Below, piece after piece: positions 17,547-26,472 of a stretch of DNA of 64,000 nt (position 1 is the stretch's first letter; every line of letters begins with the position of its first letter). The translations under genes and the position numbers were made by a program. The notes below the pieces were generated by a model, which saw only the letters and a program-made list of their open reading frames with translations, was not told where the DNA came from and made no database searches. Origin of the DNA: Oceanospirillum sanctuarii (GTDB taxonomy: Bacteria; Pseudomonadota; Gammaproteobacteria; Pseudomonadales; Halomonadaceae); contig NZ_MTBA01000001.1 of the NCBI RefSeq assembly GCF_002150805.1, positions 765,854-829,853 on the forward strand, given 5' to 3'.

Positions 17547-19451
17547 TCAGGCTTCCTGACCTGCTACGCCGATATTGTGGTCCGCCATGATGGATTCAAT
17601 CTCTGGCAAACTTGCCGGATCATCAATGGTGGATGGCACCTGATAGCTCTTGCCATCGGCAATCGAACGCAGAATACCACGCAGAATCTTACCGGAACGC
17701 GTCTTAGGCAGACGATCGACCACGATGGTTTGTTTATAGCAGGCAATGGCACCGATCTCTTTACGCACCAGAGCTGCCAGCTCAGCTTCAAGGGTAGCAT
17801 CATCCGCATCATAGCCATCTTTGGTGATCACCAGGCCAACGGGCAGCTGGCCTTTCAGCTCGTCGTTGATACCGATAACAGCACACTCAGCAACACCATT
17901 ATGAGAGGCGATGATCTCTTCCATTTCTCCAGTCGACAAACGGTGACCAGCAACGTTAATCACGTCATCTGTACGCCCCATGATGAAGACGTAACCCTCT
18001 TCATCGATATAGCCACCATCACCAGTCAGATAATAACCGTCAAAGGTACTCAGGTAAGAGCTCTGGAAGCGCTGTGGGTCGCCGTAAACTGTTGCCAGAC
18101 AACCAGGAGGCATAGGTAATTTGATGCAGACACTACCCTGCTCGCCTGCAGGCATCTGATTGCCTTTGCTATCCAGAATCTGAACATCAAAGCCTGGGGT
18201 CGGAACCGTTGCCGAACCTGCTTTAGCAGGGCGAGGCTCAATACCCATCTGGTTGGAAGCGATCGCCCAACCGGTTTCAGTCTGCCACCAGTGATCCACC
18301 ACAGGTACACCGACCAGCTCCTGTAACCAGAAGAAGGTTGGTGGATCAAGACGCTCGCCCGCCAGGAAGAGGTTTTTCAGTGACGAGATATCGTACTTTT
18401 TAAGCTCTTCACCATTCGGATCTTCTTTTTTAACCGCGCGGAAAGCTGTAGGTGCCGTGAAGAAGGACTTGATCTTGTACTCTTCAATCAGACGCCAGAA
18501 AGCTCCGCAATCAGGAGTGCGCACCGGCTTACCTTCATAAACAACCGTTGTACAACCTGCCAGAAGCGGCGCATAAACAATATAGGAGTGACCAACAACC
18601 CAACCTACATCCGATGCAGCCATAAAGACTTCACCCGGGTCAGTGTCATAAATAGCTTTCATGCTGTATTTCAGCGCAACAGCATGGCCACCATTATCAC
18701 GTACAACACCTTTTGGCTTACCTGTTGTGCCTGAGGTGTAAAGAATATAAAGAGGGTCTGTCGCTTTAACAGACACACACTCTGCAGGCTGAGCATCAGC
18801 CACCAGCGCCTGCCAGTCGTAATCACGGCCTTCAATCAGCTCTGCAGTTTCCTGAGGACGTTGCAGCAATACGCAGAAATCAGGCTTGTGCTCAGCAAGC
18901 TCAATTGCCTTATCCAGCATCGCTTTATAAGGAATCACCTTCTGGATTTCGATGCCACAGGAAGCTGAGACAATCGCTTTAGGCTTAGCATCATCAATAC
19001 GAACCGCAAGCTCATGGGGAGCAAAGCCACCAAACACAACAGAATGCACAGCACCAAGACGGGCACAGGCCAGCATGGCAACAACGGCTTCAGAAACCAT
19101 CGGCATATAAACGATAACGCGATCGCCTTTGCCAACACCTTTTGCTGCCAAAGCACCGGCAAACGTTGCTACCTGGTCTTGCAGCTCTTTATAGGTGATC
19201 GACTTTTTAACATCGGTCACCGGAGAATCGTAGTAGATGGCAATCTGGTCACCACGACCGTTCTCTACATGGTAATCAACAGCTGCATAGCAAGTATTCA
19301 GCTCACCATCGATAAACCAGCGATCGGTACCAAACTCATCTTTTCCCAGAATCTGTTGCGGCTTAGTGAACCAAGGGATGTCCGCAGCTTTCTCTGCCCA
19401 AAACTGCTCAGGTTGTTGGATGGACTTTTCGTATTGTGCCTGATAGGTCAT
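17547..19451 (-). CDS. prpE: Propionyl-CoA synthetase
   Basis: A 634-residue AMP-forming acyl-CoA ligase that activates propionate. Motifs: P-loop YTSGTTGKPKGVVRDNGGH (the RDNGGH extension points to PrpE rather than Acs), WWQTETGW, GYYLTGDGG, GRTDDVINVAGHRL, and the C-terminal RLPKTRSGKILR whose SGK lysine (about residue 588) is the one acylated by Pat-type enzymes. The end of the protein (TIDDPASLPEI) also resembles E. coli PrpE. No prpBCD genes are adjacent. A Pat homologue is encoded at 0.8-3.6 kb. Three GTCGACA-type sites lie upstream. Confidence 0.9.
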   Translation of the reverse strand: MTYQAQYEKSIQQPEQFWAEKAADIPWFTKPQQILGKDEFGTDRWFIDGELNTCYAAVDYHVENGRGDQIAIYYDSPVTDVKKSITYKELQDQVATFAGALAAKGVGKGDRVIVYMPMVSEAVVAMLACARLGAVHSVVFGGFAPHELAVRIDDAKPKAIVSASCGIEIQKVIPYKAMLDKAIELAEHKPDFCVLLQRPQETAELIEGRDYDWQALVADAQPAECVSVKATDPLYILYTSGTTGKPKGVVRDNGGHAVALKYSMKAIYDTDPGEVFMAASDVGWVVGHSYIVYAPLLAGCTTVVYEGKPVRTPDCGAFWRLIEEYKIKSFFTAPTAFRAVKKEDPNGEELKKYDISSLKNLFLAGERLDPPTFFWLQELVGVPVVDHWWQTETGWAIASNQMGIEPRPAKAGSATVPTPGFDVQILDSKGNQMPAGEQGSVCIKLPMPPGCLATVYGDPQRFQSSYLSTFDGYYLTGDGGYIDEEGYVFIMGRTDDVINVAGHRLSTGEMEEIIASHNGVAECAVIGINDELKGQLPVGLVITKDGYDADDATLEAELAALVRKEIGAIACYKQTIVVDRLPKTRSGKILRGILRSIADGKSYQVPSTIDDPASLPEIESIMADHNIGVAGQEA

Positions 19452-19527
19452 GTGGCAAGACCTCTTTTAGTTGTTATTGGTGTGTTGTACAGGTTTTAGA
19501 GCATCAACTTTTGAGGGGTTTAACAAT

Positions 19528-19676
19528 TGTCGACACCAACCCATAAGGATCGTCGACAACTTTAATGGATAAAGTCCACTTTGAAACTAAGACAAAAGGT
19601 GCATCCTTCTGAAAGGCCTATAAACATTACCTTTTAGCCCAGCCAGTAAGGACTTAACAAAACTAAAGTGTCGACA
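19528..19676 (-). promoter_or_regulatory. Three GTCGACA operator-like sites upstream of prpE
   Basis: TGTCGACA palindromes lie at 19528-19535 and 19669-19676, and a one-mismatch copy CGTCGACA at 19551-19558. The first two are centred 23 bp apart, about two helical turns. A TTGTCGACAA-type palindrome is typical of GntR-family operators. The stretch 19452-19881 (430 bp) otherwise holds no gene. Confidence 0.45.
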
Positions 19677-19778
19677 ACCCTTAGAATCAGCAGCACCTAA
19701 TACTAAAGATGAGAAGCGCTAATGTTGACAATCGAATTAATGATTACAGGTTTGCTTTCATGCGGAGAGAACTCCCTT

Positions 19779-19862
19779 TATAATCGGGAGCTTTGCGGAA
19801 ATGAGACTGATTATTTGTTGAATTCCACAAAATATACTAATATTAATTACAACTAAATTAGT
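19779..19862 (+). promoter_or_regulatory. Promoter region and possible operator of the ArsR-family gene
   Basis: TATAAT at 19779-19784 is flanked by CTCCC/GGGAG complementary arms. Close to the start codon an AT-rich inverted repeat ACTAAT (19836-19841)/ATTAGT (19857-19862) could be an autoregulatory operator. No good -35 is visible at 16-18 bp. Confidence 0.35.
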
Positions 19863-19881
19863 TCTAGCGAGTTATAAAACG

Positions 19882-20211
19882 ATGGCAACTTTCGAGGAAT
19901 CAATCCAAGAAAACGTTGATCTAGTGGCAATGCGCGATAATGCCAAGGAAGCTACCGCACTGTTAAAAGCACTGGCCAACGAAAACCGTCTAATGATTTT
20001 ATGCTACCTGAATGGCAAAGAGTTATCAGTGAGCGAGTTGAACGAATCATTAGATCTGAGTCAGTCTGCACTTTCCCAGCACCTGGCCGTTCTGCGTCGG
20101 GATGAGTTAGTTAAGACCCGTCGCGAGTCCCAGACAATCTACTATTCGCTGAATGGTGATCGGGCAAGCACCATTATCAGAACACTACACCAGATGTACT
20201 GTCCGGCTTAA
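19882..20211 (+). CDS. ArsR-family regulator of the BigR/SqrR/YgaV type
   Basis: A 109-residue winged-helix repressor. The body (EATALLKALANENRLMILCYL, then LDLSQSALSQHLAVLRRDELVKTRRESQTIYYSL and a YCP end) follows E. coli YgaV and the BigR/SqrR group rather than metal-sensing ArsR proteins. Its two cysteines at 41 and 107 match in number and context the pair that forms a polysulfide bridge in Rhodobacter SqrR, so it probably senses reactive sulfur. No sulfide-oxidation genes adjoin it, and the only sulfur-transfer gene in the window is the rhodanese 6 kb away. The target is therefore unknown. Confidence 0.88.
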   Translation: MATFEESIQENVDLVAMRDNAKEATALLKALANENRLMILCYLNGKELSVSELNESLDLSQSALSQHLAVLRRDELVKTRRESQTIYYSLNGDRASTIIRTLHQMYCPA

Positions 20212-20230
20212 GTTCTGAAACAGCAAAATA

Positions 20231-20260
20231 AACCCTGTGTCGCTGACATGGGGTTTTTTT
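20231..20260 (+). terminator. Terminator of the ArsR-family gene
   Basis: AACCCTGTGTC (20231-20241) pairs with GACATGGGGTT (20245-20255), with two wobble pairs and a three-base loop, followed by seven T. Confidence 0.75.
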
Positions 20261-20323
20261 ATGGGCAAAGAATATTTTAAAAAAGAAATAACAGGAGATA
20301 TAAAACAAAGGGAATTGAGAGAA

Positions 20324-20397
20324 TGGAGGCCGAGGTCGGAATCGAACCGGCGTACACGGAGTTGCAGTCCGCTGCATGACCACTCTGCCACTCGGCC
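20324..20397 (-). tRNA. tRNA-Cys (GCA), copy 2
   Basis: A 74-nt cloverleaf on the minus strand: acceptor GGCCGAG/CTCGGCC, anticodon loop CTGCAAC (GCA), TTCGATT T-loop, encoded CCA. It is the last of the four tRNA genes after pgsA and differs from the other Cys copy only at position 6 (A here, a standard A-U pair). Confidence 0.96.
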
Positions 20398-20487
20398 ATT
20401 CTCTATAAAAGATAAGGACAGAAACAAAAAAAGCGCCTTTAGCGCTGCGTTGCTGTCATTGAAACGATTAGGATGATTATCGCTTCA

Positions 20488-20574
20488 TGGTGCCCGGAGC
20501 CGGAATCGAACCGGCACGGTGTTACCACCGAGGGATTTTAAGTCCCTTGCGTCTACCAATTTCGCCATCCGGGC
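20488..20574 (-). tRNA. tRNA-Leu (TAA)
   Basis: An 87-nt class II tRNA with a long variable arm: acceptor GCCCGGA/TCCGGGC, anticodon loop with TAA, encoded CCA. It corresponds to leuZ of the E. coli glyW-cysT-leuZ cluster. Confidence 0.96.
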
Positions 20575-20629
20575 TTATTGGCGCTTATAAAAAGTCATTA
20601 AATGACTGACACAAGCAATATTTTCGAGA

Positions 20630-20703
20630 TGGAGGCCGAGGTCGGAATCGAACCGGCGTACACGGAGTTGCAGTCCGCTGCATGACCACTCTGCCACCCG
20701 GCC
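20630..20703 (-). tRNA. tRNA-Cys (GCA), copy 1
   Basis: A 74-nt tRNA with anticodon GCA and encoded CCA, identical to the other copy except for G at position 6, which makes a G-U wobble in the acceptor stem (GGCCGGG/CTCGGCC). It has the position of cysT. Confidence 0.95.
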
Positions 20704-20720
20704 TTTTCTCAAAACTTAAG

Positions 20721-20796
<76 letters not shown>

Positions 20797-20907
20797 TGAA
20801 CTTGGGATGTATTATATACGTGCAATTCCAAGCGTCAACACTTTTTTTCACAACTTTTTGTTTTTATTACAATTATCCGGCTAGAGCGCTCAGAATAGTC
20901 GTTCAAA

Positions 20908-21456
20908 TCACATACCGGACTTAAGATCAGGCCAAGCTGCCTTAAGGTACTGAACCATCGACCAGATCGTCAGAACTACGGCACCGTAGAGCAGGATCAT
21001 ACCGACAAACGCGATATCCGTGCCCGGCTCCTGACTTAAGAGGACGAAGATCGACAACATCTGCAGCGAGGTTTTTGCCTTACCTATCATAGAAACTGCA
21101 ATACTCGCTCGCTTCCCTAACTCTGCCATCCATTCCCGCAGTGCAGAAATGACGATCTCGCGGCCAATAATGATCAGAGCTGGAACTGTCATCCAGAAGC
21201 TGGCATGAGCATCGATCAGCAAGCCTAAAGAAACAGACACCATCAGCTTATCCGCAACAGGATCAAGAAATGCGCCAAAAGGTGTTGATTGATTCAGGCG
21301 ACGGGCAAGAAACCCATCCAGCCAATCTGTCCAGGCTGCCAAGGCGAAAATACCTGCAGCAATGTAGAGATTGTTTTCAAATGGCAGGTAAAAAACCGCG
21401 ACAATCAATGGAATAAAGGCAATACGCAACGCGGTTAAAATATTCGGTAACTTCAT
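20908..21456 (-). CDS. pgsA: CDP-diacylglycerol--glycerol-3-phosphate 3-phosphatidyltransferase
   Basis: PgsA makes phosphatidylglycerol phosphate, the committed step to phosphatidylglycerol and cardiolipin, in the inner membrane. The 182-residue product has the CDP-alcohol phosphotransferase signature in DWLDGFLARRLNQSTPFGAF followed by LDPVADK, and about four to five membrane helices. It starts 8 bp after the uvrC stop, so uvrY-uvrC-pgsA is one operon, followed by the tRNA array; the same order occurs in E. coli. Confidence 0.96.
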   Translation of the reverse strand: MKLPNILTALRIAFIPLIVAVFYLPFENNLYIAAGIFALAAWTDWLDGFLARRLNQSTPFGAFLDPVADKLMVSVSLGLLIDAHASFWMTVPALIIIGREIVISALREWMAELGKRASIAVSMIGKAKTSLQMLSIFVLLSQEPGTDIAFVGMILLYGAVVLTIWSMVQYLKAAWPDLKSGM

Positions 21457-21464
21457 CAGGCCTA

Positions 21465-23288
21465 CTACTGTTCTGGGTGTAAGTGGAAATAGATCTGCTC
21501 GGCCAGTGATGCGCTAATACCCGGAACCTTTGCCAGTTCCTGAATACTGGCATCCAGAGCTTCTTTCTGACCACCAAAATGTCTCAAAATTGCTTGTCGT
21601 CGTTTTGGCCCGATCCCTGGAATCGACTCAAAGCGTGATGTCCTTCGGGTATTATCCCGTCTTTGCCGGTGGCTCACAACGGCAAATCTGTGTGCTTCAT
21701 CCCTGACCTGTTCGATTACGTGAAGCGCTTTCGAATCCGAGTCCAGATCAATGATCTGATCATTGGTTTCAAGATAAAGCGTTTCAAAGCCCTGCTTACG
21801 GGTTGTGCCTTTTGAAACCGCTAAAAGAATCACATCCGTGACGGCTAACTCATTAAACACTTCCCTGGCTTGCTTGAGCTGACCCTTACCACCATCCAGC
21901 ACCAGAATATCTGGTTTTTTGCCTTCTCCTGAAGCCAGACGCTTATATCGACGAATCAGCGCCTGACGCATTGCAGCATAGTCATCGCCCGCTGTAATTC
22001 CCTCAATATTGAACTTCCGATACTCGCCTTTAATTGGCCCTTCCGGCCCAAGGACAACGCAGGATGCAACGGTAGCCTCACCAGAACTGTGACTGATATC
22101 AAAACACTCCAGACGCTCAGGGCGTTCCTCAAGGCCAAGAGCCTCCTGCAGCGCTTTAAAGCGACTGTCCATAGTCCCCTTTCGTGCCAGATGACTAATC
22201 AGAGACTGCTCTGCATTGGTCACCGCCATCTGTAACCAGCGAGCACGATGGGATCGAACCTGACTGGTGATAGCAACTTTTTTGGAATAGAGACTCTGGA
22301 GTGCTTCAGCCAGCATCTCAGGCTCCTGAAGCGGCAGATTGGTAATCACTTCTGCCGGAACTTCACGGGTACCACTACCCAGATAGAACTGGTTAATAAA
22401 CGCCTGCAGCGTTTCTTCTTCATTATCTGACAAATGGTCTGTCGGAAAATAATGCCGCGAACCCAGCACACGCCCGGAGCGAACAAAAAGCACAGAGATC
22501 GCAAGACCTCCCGGACGGGAAACCATGGCGAACAGATCCGCATCCCCCTGTTCGCCGTACACATACTGCTGCTCCTGAATCTTACGCAGCTGAATCAGCT
22601 GATCCCTAAAGCGGGCAGCCAGCTCAAAATTCAGTTTCTCCGCAGCCTGATCCATTTTCTCCTGAAGGTCTGCAATCAGCTCAACACTCCTCCCCTTGAG
22701 AAACAAAGCAGCCCGTTTTACATCTTCTGCATAGTCGTCCTTACTGATCAGATCAACACAGGGCGCACTGCACCGTTCAATCTGATGCTGCAGACAAGGT
22801 CGGCTACGGTGACTAAAAAAATTATCGTCACACTGCCTTAATCTAAACACCTTATGCAGAAGATTAAGTGTCTCTTTTACTGCATTGGTATTTGGGTAGG
22901 GTCCAAAATACTGACCTGAACGACGTTTCTTTCCCCGGCTGTATTCGATCTGCGGATAATCCGAAGAACTCAGAAAGATGTAGGGATAGGATTTATCGTC
23001 CCGCATCAGAATATTAAACGGCGGTCGATTGCGCTTGATTTGAGTCTGCTCAAGCAGCAAAGCTTCAGTTTCACTGCCAGTGACCGTAAATTCGATCCGG
23101 TGGATCTGCTCAACCAATGCTTTAGTTTTTAGCGTTAAGCCAGTCGTGCGAAAATAGCTGCTGACCCTGTTTTTAAGGTTTTTCGCTTTACCGACATAAA
23201 GCAAAGCATCGGAGCTATCGTACATTCGATAGACTCCGGGGTGCTTAGGAAGGGTTTTCAGGAAAGATTTGGCATCAAACTCAGACAT
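21465..23288 (-). CDS. uvrC: Excinuclease ABC subunit C
   Basis: UvrC makes both incisions around UvrB-marked DNA lesions. The 607-residue protein has the GIY-YIG nuclease (about 15-95, PGVYRMYD and LLYVGKAKNLKNRV), the cysteine-containing segment before the UVR motif (about 165-235), the RNase H-like second nuclease (ECFDISHSSGEATVASCVV, LDGGKGQL) and two helix-hairpin-helix motifs at the end. The ATG lies 4 bp after the uvrY stop, so translation is probably coupled. Length is typical (610 in E. coli). Confidence 0.97.
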   Translation of the reverse strand: MSEFDAKSFLKTLPKHPGVYRMYDSSDALLYVGKAKNLKNRVSSYFRTTGLTLKTKALVEQIHRIEFTVTGSETEALLLEQTQIKRNRPPFNILMRDDKSYPYIFLSSSDYPQIEYSRGKKRRSGQYFGPYPNTNAVKETLNLLHKVFRLRQCDDNFFSHRSRPCLQHQIERCSAPCVDLISKDDYAEDVKRAALFLKGRSVELIADLQEKMDQAAEKLNFELAARFRDQLIQLRKIQEQQYVYGEQGDADLFAMVSRPGGLAISVLFVRSGRVLGSRHYFPTDHLSDNEEETLQAFINQFYLGSGTREVPAEVITNLPLQEPEMLAEALQSLYSKKVAITSQVRSHRARWLQMAVTNAEQSLISHLARKGTMDSRFKALQEALGLEERPERLECFDISHSSGEATVASCVVLGPEGPIKGEYRKFNIEGITAGDDYAAMRQALIRRYKRLASGEGKKPDILVLDGGKGQLKQAREVFNELAVTDVILLAVSKGTTRKQGFETLYLETNDQIIDLDSDSKALHVIEQVRDEAHRFAVVSHRQRRDNTRRTSRFESIPGIGPKRRQAILRHFGGQKEALDASIQELAKVPGISASLAEQIYFHLHPEQ

Positions 23289-23292
23289 CAGC

Positions 23293-23937
23293 TCACAGGG
23301 ATTCCGTGTCGATCATCTTATGACGGATCGCTAAATGGGTAAGCTCTACATCACTGGAAACCTGCAGCTTATCGAAAATACGATAACGGTAGGTGTTAAC
23401 CGTCTTAGGACTCAGAAACAACTTGTCTGATATATCGCTGACCTTTTGACAGTTCACTACCATCAGAGCGATCTGCAACTCACGATCAGAGAGGCCATCA
23501 AAAGGGTTCTCATTGCCCGGACTCATACGACTCAAAGCGACTTTCTGGGCAATTTCAGAGCTCAGGTAACGCTGACCATGATGAACCTGTCGAATTGCAT
23601 TCACCATTTCTGCCGGATCAGTTCCCTTGGAAAGGTATCCCGATGCACCAACCTCAAGGGCACGAGTGGCAAAGGTCTCTTCAATCAGAGCAGACAAAGC
23701 GATTACTTTGCAATCCGGCAGCATACGGACAATTTTACGGGTGGCTTCCAGCCCCCCGATGCCCTGCATCTTGATGTCCATCAGGACAACATCCGGCTCT
23801 AACTCACGAGCCATAGCAACGGCTTCTTCGCCACTACCTGCTTCGCCTGCAATCTCGATCCATTCCTCATCAGCCAGCATCTTGGAAACCGCCGCACGAA
23901 CAATATGATGATCATCAACAATCAGCAGTTTAACCAT
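23293..23937 (-). CDS. uvrY: Response regulator UvrY/GacA
   Basis: A 214-residue NarL/LuxR-family response regulator: receiver 1-120 with the acidic pair Asp8/Asp9, phosphoacceptor Asp54 (VLMDIKMQG) and Lys in YLSKG; LuxR-type helix-turn-helix at about 148-206. UvrY/GacA answers the BarA/GacS sensor and drives small RNAs that titrate CsrA/RsmA, controlling motility, biofilm and carbon use. It heads the uvrY-uvrC-pgsA operon, as in enterics and pseudomonads. The 1316-residue sensor kinase at 47.6 kb is not BarA-like. Confidence 0.95.
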   Translation of the reverse strand: MVKLLIVDDHHIVRAAVSKMLADEEWIEIAGEAGSGEEAVAMARELEPDVVLMDIKMQGIGGLEATRKIVRMLPDCKVIALSALIEETFATRALEVGASGYLSKGTDPAEMVNAIRQVHHGQRYLSSEIAQKVALSRMSPGNENPFDGLSDRELQIALMVVNCQKVSDISDKLFLSPKTVNTYRYRIFDKLQVSSDVELTHLAIRHKMIDTESL

Positions 23938-24093
23938 ACTTACCTCAACAGGAACGTTTTTGAAAACAGAGAGTTATCGAGAAGCCTTATAATAGCGACA
24001 AACATTAGCCGGACAAGATCTCTGATAAATTTGCATCAAAAATAATTAATTAGCAGTACAAATGTCTATAGGTCGAATGACTGAAAATGTGAC

Positions 24094-25644
24094 CTAGTGC
24101 CCAATACGGTAATGGCGTAGTTTATTCGCGATTGTAGTGTGAGAAACACCCAATCGTTTCGCCAGTAAACGACTACTCGGAAAATCCGGATATAAGGTTG
24201 CTAAGATCTGCTGCTCAACCCGGGCAGTAATATCGCCCCAGTTACCATTCAGATCCAGCGGCTGCGCATCTGTGTTGTGCAGGCTTGGCAATTTAATATG
24301 CTCAACATCTATCACTTCGCCTTCACAGATCGAAACAGCCTGGTAGAGAACATTTTCCAGCTGACGGACATTACCCGGCCAATGGTATTGGCAAAGCGCA
24401 GCCTCCGCAGCCTCACTTAACTCACGGCGGGTCGTACCTATCTGGGTGCAGGCTCGATCAATAAAGTGATTCGCAAGATCCGGGATACCCTCTTTGCAGT
24501 TACGCAGAGACGGAATTTCCAGAGTTAAAACATTCAGACGATGGAAGAGGTCCTCGCGGAACAGGTTCTGCTCACAGAGTTCCGCCAGATCTTTTTGCGA
24601 CGAGCAGACAACCCTCACATCAACCTGAATCTCATCTTCACTACCCACACGACGGAAGCTTCCATCCTGAAGAAAACGCAGCAGCTTCACCTGAAGATGC
24701 GGGCTCATTTCACCAACTTCATCCAGGAAGATACTGCCACCTGATGCCAGATCAAGCAGACCCAACTTGCCTTCTTTGCGAGCCCCTTCAAAAGCATTGG
24801 GGCCATAGCCAAACAACTCGGTCTCAGCAAGATTATCCGGCAGACTGGCACAATTCAGCACCATAAAAGGGGAACGCCCTCTTGGACTGCTCATATGACA
24901 CGCCCGGGCCAGCATCTCTTTACCAGTTCCAGTCTCACCCTGAATCAGCAGAGGTGCATCAAGGGGAGCCATGCGCTTGGCTTCGCGAATCATCGCCTGC
25001 ATCTTAGGGGCCTGAATCTGAAGCGCTTCAAAGCCAAAGTCTTCATGTTTCTGCAGGGAATAGATCTGGGCACCGAGAGACTCAACCGGATGCAGGGTGA
25101 TCACTGCACCCGCTGGCTCCTTACCGGATAGTTTCTCTTCCATATAGATGGGATTTATATCAGCAAGATAGGCATCGCCCCGAATCTCTACGCGAACTCC
25201 GTTCAAGCGGGATTCAAGCTTAGGCAGCAGAGTATCCAGGTCGAGGTTTTTAACCCGTTTGCTCAGAGAGATCCCGGACACTTCATCAACACGAAGACTG
25301 AGAACACGCCCGGAAGCTGCATTCGCCGCTACAACACGACCATCAATATCAACAGACAATACCGGCAGATCGAGGGATTGAAGAAGAATATCCAACTCGT
25401 AATGACGACGCTCACTGGGAATCAGATTGATACGGCGTATTTTCTGTACACCAGAAATCTTCTCCAACCGGGTACGAACACTTTGCAGCTGCATATTCAG
25501 CATACCCGGCATATAAAGGTAGATAGCATTGCCTTTATCGCCACCAGCTTCCGCACGAACCACATTGATCCGGAACTCAACAAAGACTTCGAGAATATCC
25601 CGCATGATACCAACGCGGTTCTGGCAGACTATTTCTAAGCGCAT
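24094..25644 (-). CDS. tyrR: TyrR/PhhR aromatic amino acid regulator
   Basis: A 516-residue regulator with an ACT domain (1-75), PAS domain (about 78-190), AAA+ ATPase (about 205-430, Walker A GETGTGKE, Walker B GGSIFLDEVGEM) and C-terminal helix-turn-helix (LLAKRLGVSHTTIANKLRHY). The sequence follows E. coli TyrR throughout. The GAFTGA loop used to contact sigma-54 is not present; the region reads GPNAFEGARKEGKLG, so it probably works with sigma-70 as TyrR does. A TyrR box lies just upstream, which suggests autoregulation. No aromatic-pathway gene is adjacent. Confidence 0.93.
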   Translation of the reverse strand: MRLEIVCQNRVGIMRDILEVFVEFRINVVRAEAGGDKGNAIYLYMPGMLNMQLQSVRTRLEKISGVQKIRRINLIPSERRHYELDILLQSLDLPVLSVDIDGRVVAANAASGRVLSLRVDEVSGISLSKRVKNLDLDTLLPKLESRLNGVRVEIRGDAYLADINPIYMEEKLSGKEPAGAVITLHPVESLGAQIYSLQKHEDFGFEALQIQAPKMQAMIREAKRMAPLDAPLLIQGETGTGKEMLARACHMSSPRGRSPFMVLNCASLPDNLAETELFGYGPNAFEGARKEGKLGLLDLASGGSIFLDEVGEMSPHLQVKLLRFLQDGSFRRVGSEDEIQVDVRVVCSSQKDLAELCEQNLFREDLFHRLNVLTLEIPSLRNCKEGIPDLANHFIDRACTQIGTTRRELSEAAEAALCQYHWPGNVRQLENVLYQAVSICEGEVIDVEHIKLPSLHNTDAQPLDLNGNWGDITARVEQQILATLYPDFPSSRLLAKRLGVSHTTIANKLRHYRIGH

Positions 25645-25672
25645 TCTTCAACCCTTCACTGGCGACTGCTTG

Positions 25673-25690
25673 TGTAAACCATTCTATACA
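25673..25690 (-). promoter_or_regulatory. TyrR box upstream of tyrR
   Basis: TGTAAA-N6-TATACA matches the TyrR box TGTAAA-N6-TTTACA with one mismatch. It ends 28 bp before the tyrR start codon and overlaps a possible -10 (TATAGA on the minus strand), so it fits negative autoregulation. Confidence 0.65.
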
Positions 25691-25741
25691 GACTAACGAT
25701 AAAACACACGTTTAATAACTCAACCCCGGAAATAAACACAC

Positions 25742-26398
25742 TCAGATACAGGTCACTCCCGTACCTTTTAAACCGCAATAACCATTCGGGTTCGCATCCA
25801 GATACTGCTGATGATATGGCTCAGCAAAATAAAATTTATCTAACAGAGCAATTTCTGTTGTGATCACTCCTAAACCAGCCTCATCCAGCTTCACCTGAAA
25901 GCTCTCACTGCTTGCCCGTGCAGCATTGAGATCATCCTCGGACTGACAGTAGATTGCTGAACGGTACTGAGTGCCTCTGTCGTTGCCCTGACGCATCCCC
26001 TGGGTCGGATCATGACTCTCCCAAAACAAAGCCAGTAACTGTTTAAGGTTAATTTTTTCAGGATCATAAGCAATGGCAACCACCTCGGTATGTGCAGTTT
26101 GACCACTGCACACCTCTTCATAGGTCGGAAATGGTGTATAGCCACCGGCATAACCGACGGCAGTCTGCAAGATACCGGGTTGCTGCCAAAACAGTCGCTC
26201 TGCTCCCCAGAAACAACCCAACCCCAGAATAATTTTATGGGGATAGTGCATCACTTCTGTAAGCTCACCGCTCAACACCCGATGCGGTATTGCGACCGGA
26301 AACAGATATTCAGAACGACCTTGCAAGGCGTTTTCAGAAGAAATCAGCTGCTCTTTCAGAGAAAACTGCCTATCACTGGATTTATCACTACTCAACAT
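25742..26398 (-). CDS. msrA: Peptide-methionine (S)-S-oxide reductase
   Basis: MsrA repairs methionine-S-sulfoxide in proteins with thioredoxin as donor. The 218-residue protein has catalytic Cys62 in [10 protein letters not shown], then [21 protein letters not shown] and the [21 protein letters not shown] block. The length and about 50 residues before the catalytic motif match the long MsrA form of E. coli (212). It is divergent from the ychJ-like gene across a 74-bp gap. Localisation is cytosolic, with no signal peptide. Confidence 0.96.
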   Translation of the reverse strand: MLSSDKSSDRQFSLKEQLISSENALQGRSEYLFPVAIPHRVLSGELTEVMHYPHKIILGLGCFWGAERLFWQQPGILQTAVGYAGGYTPFPTYEEVCSGQTAHTEVVAIAYDPEKINLKQLLALFWESHDPTQGMRQGNDRGTQYRSAIYCQSEDDLNAARASSESFQVKLDEAGLGVITTEIALLDKFYFAEPYHQQYLDANPNGYCGLKGTGVTCI

Positions 26399-26472
26399 AA
26401 AAGCCTCTCCGGTATCATAGGGAAAAATTCTATAACTTATTGATTAATATAAACCATCGTGAGGCAAACTCC

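Noticed and set aside
17547-19451. Acetyl-CoA synthetase (acs)
   Set aside because: The RDNGGH extension of the P-loop and the TIDDPASL end match propionyl-CoA synthetase better.
24094-25644. TyrR homologue as a sigma-54 activator
   Set aside because: The GAFTGA loop is not present, so sigma-54 contact is unlikely even though the AAA+ domain is intact.
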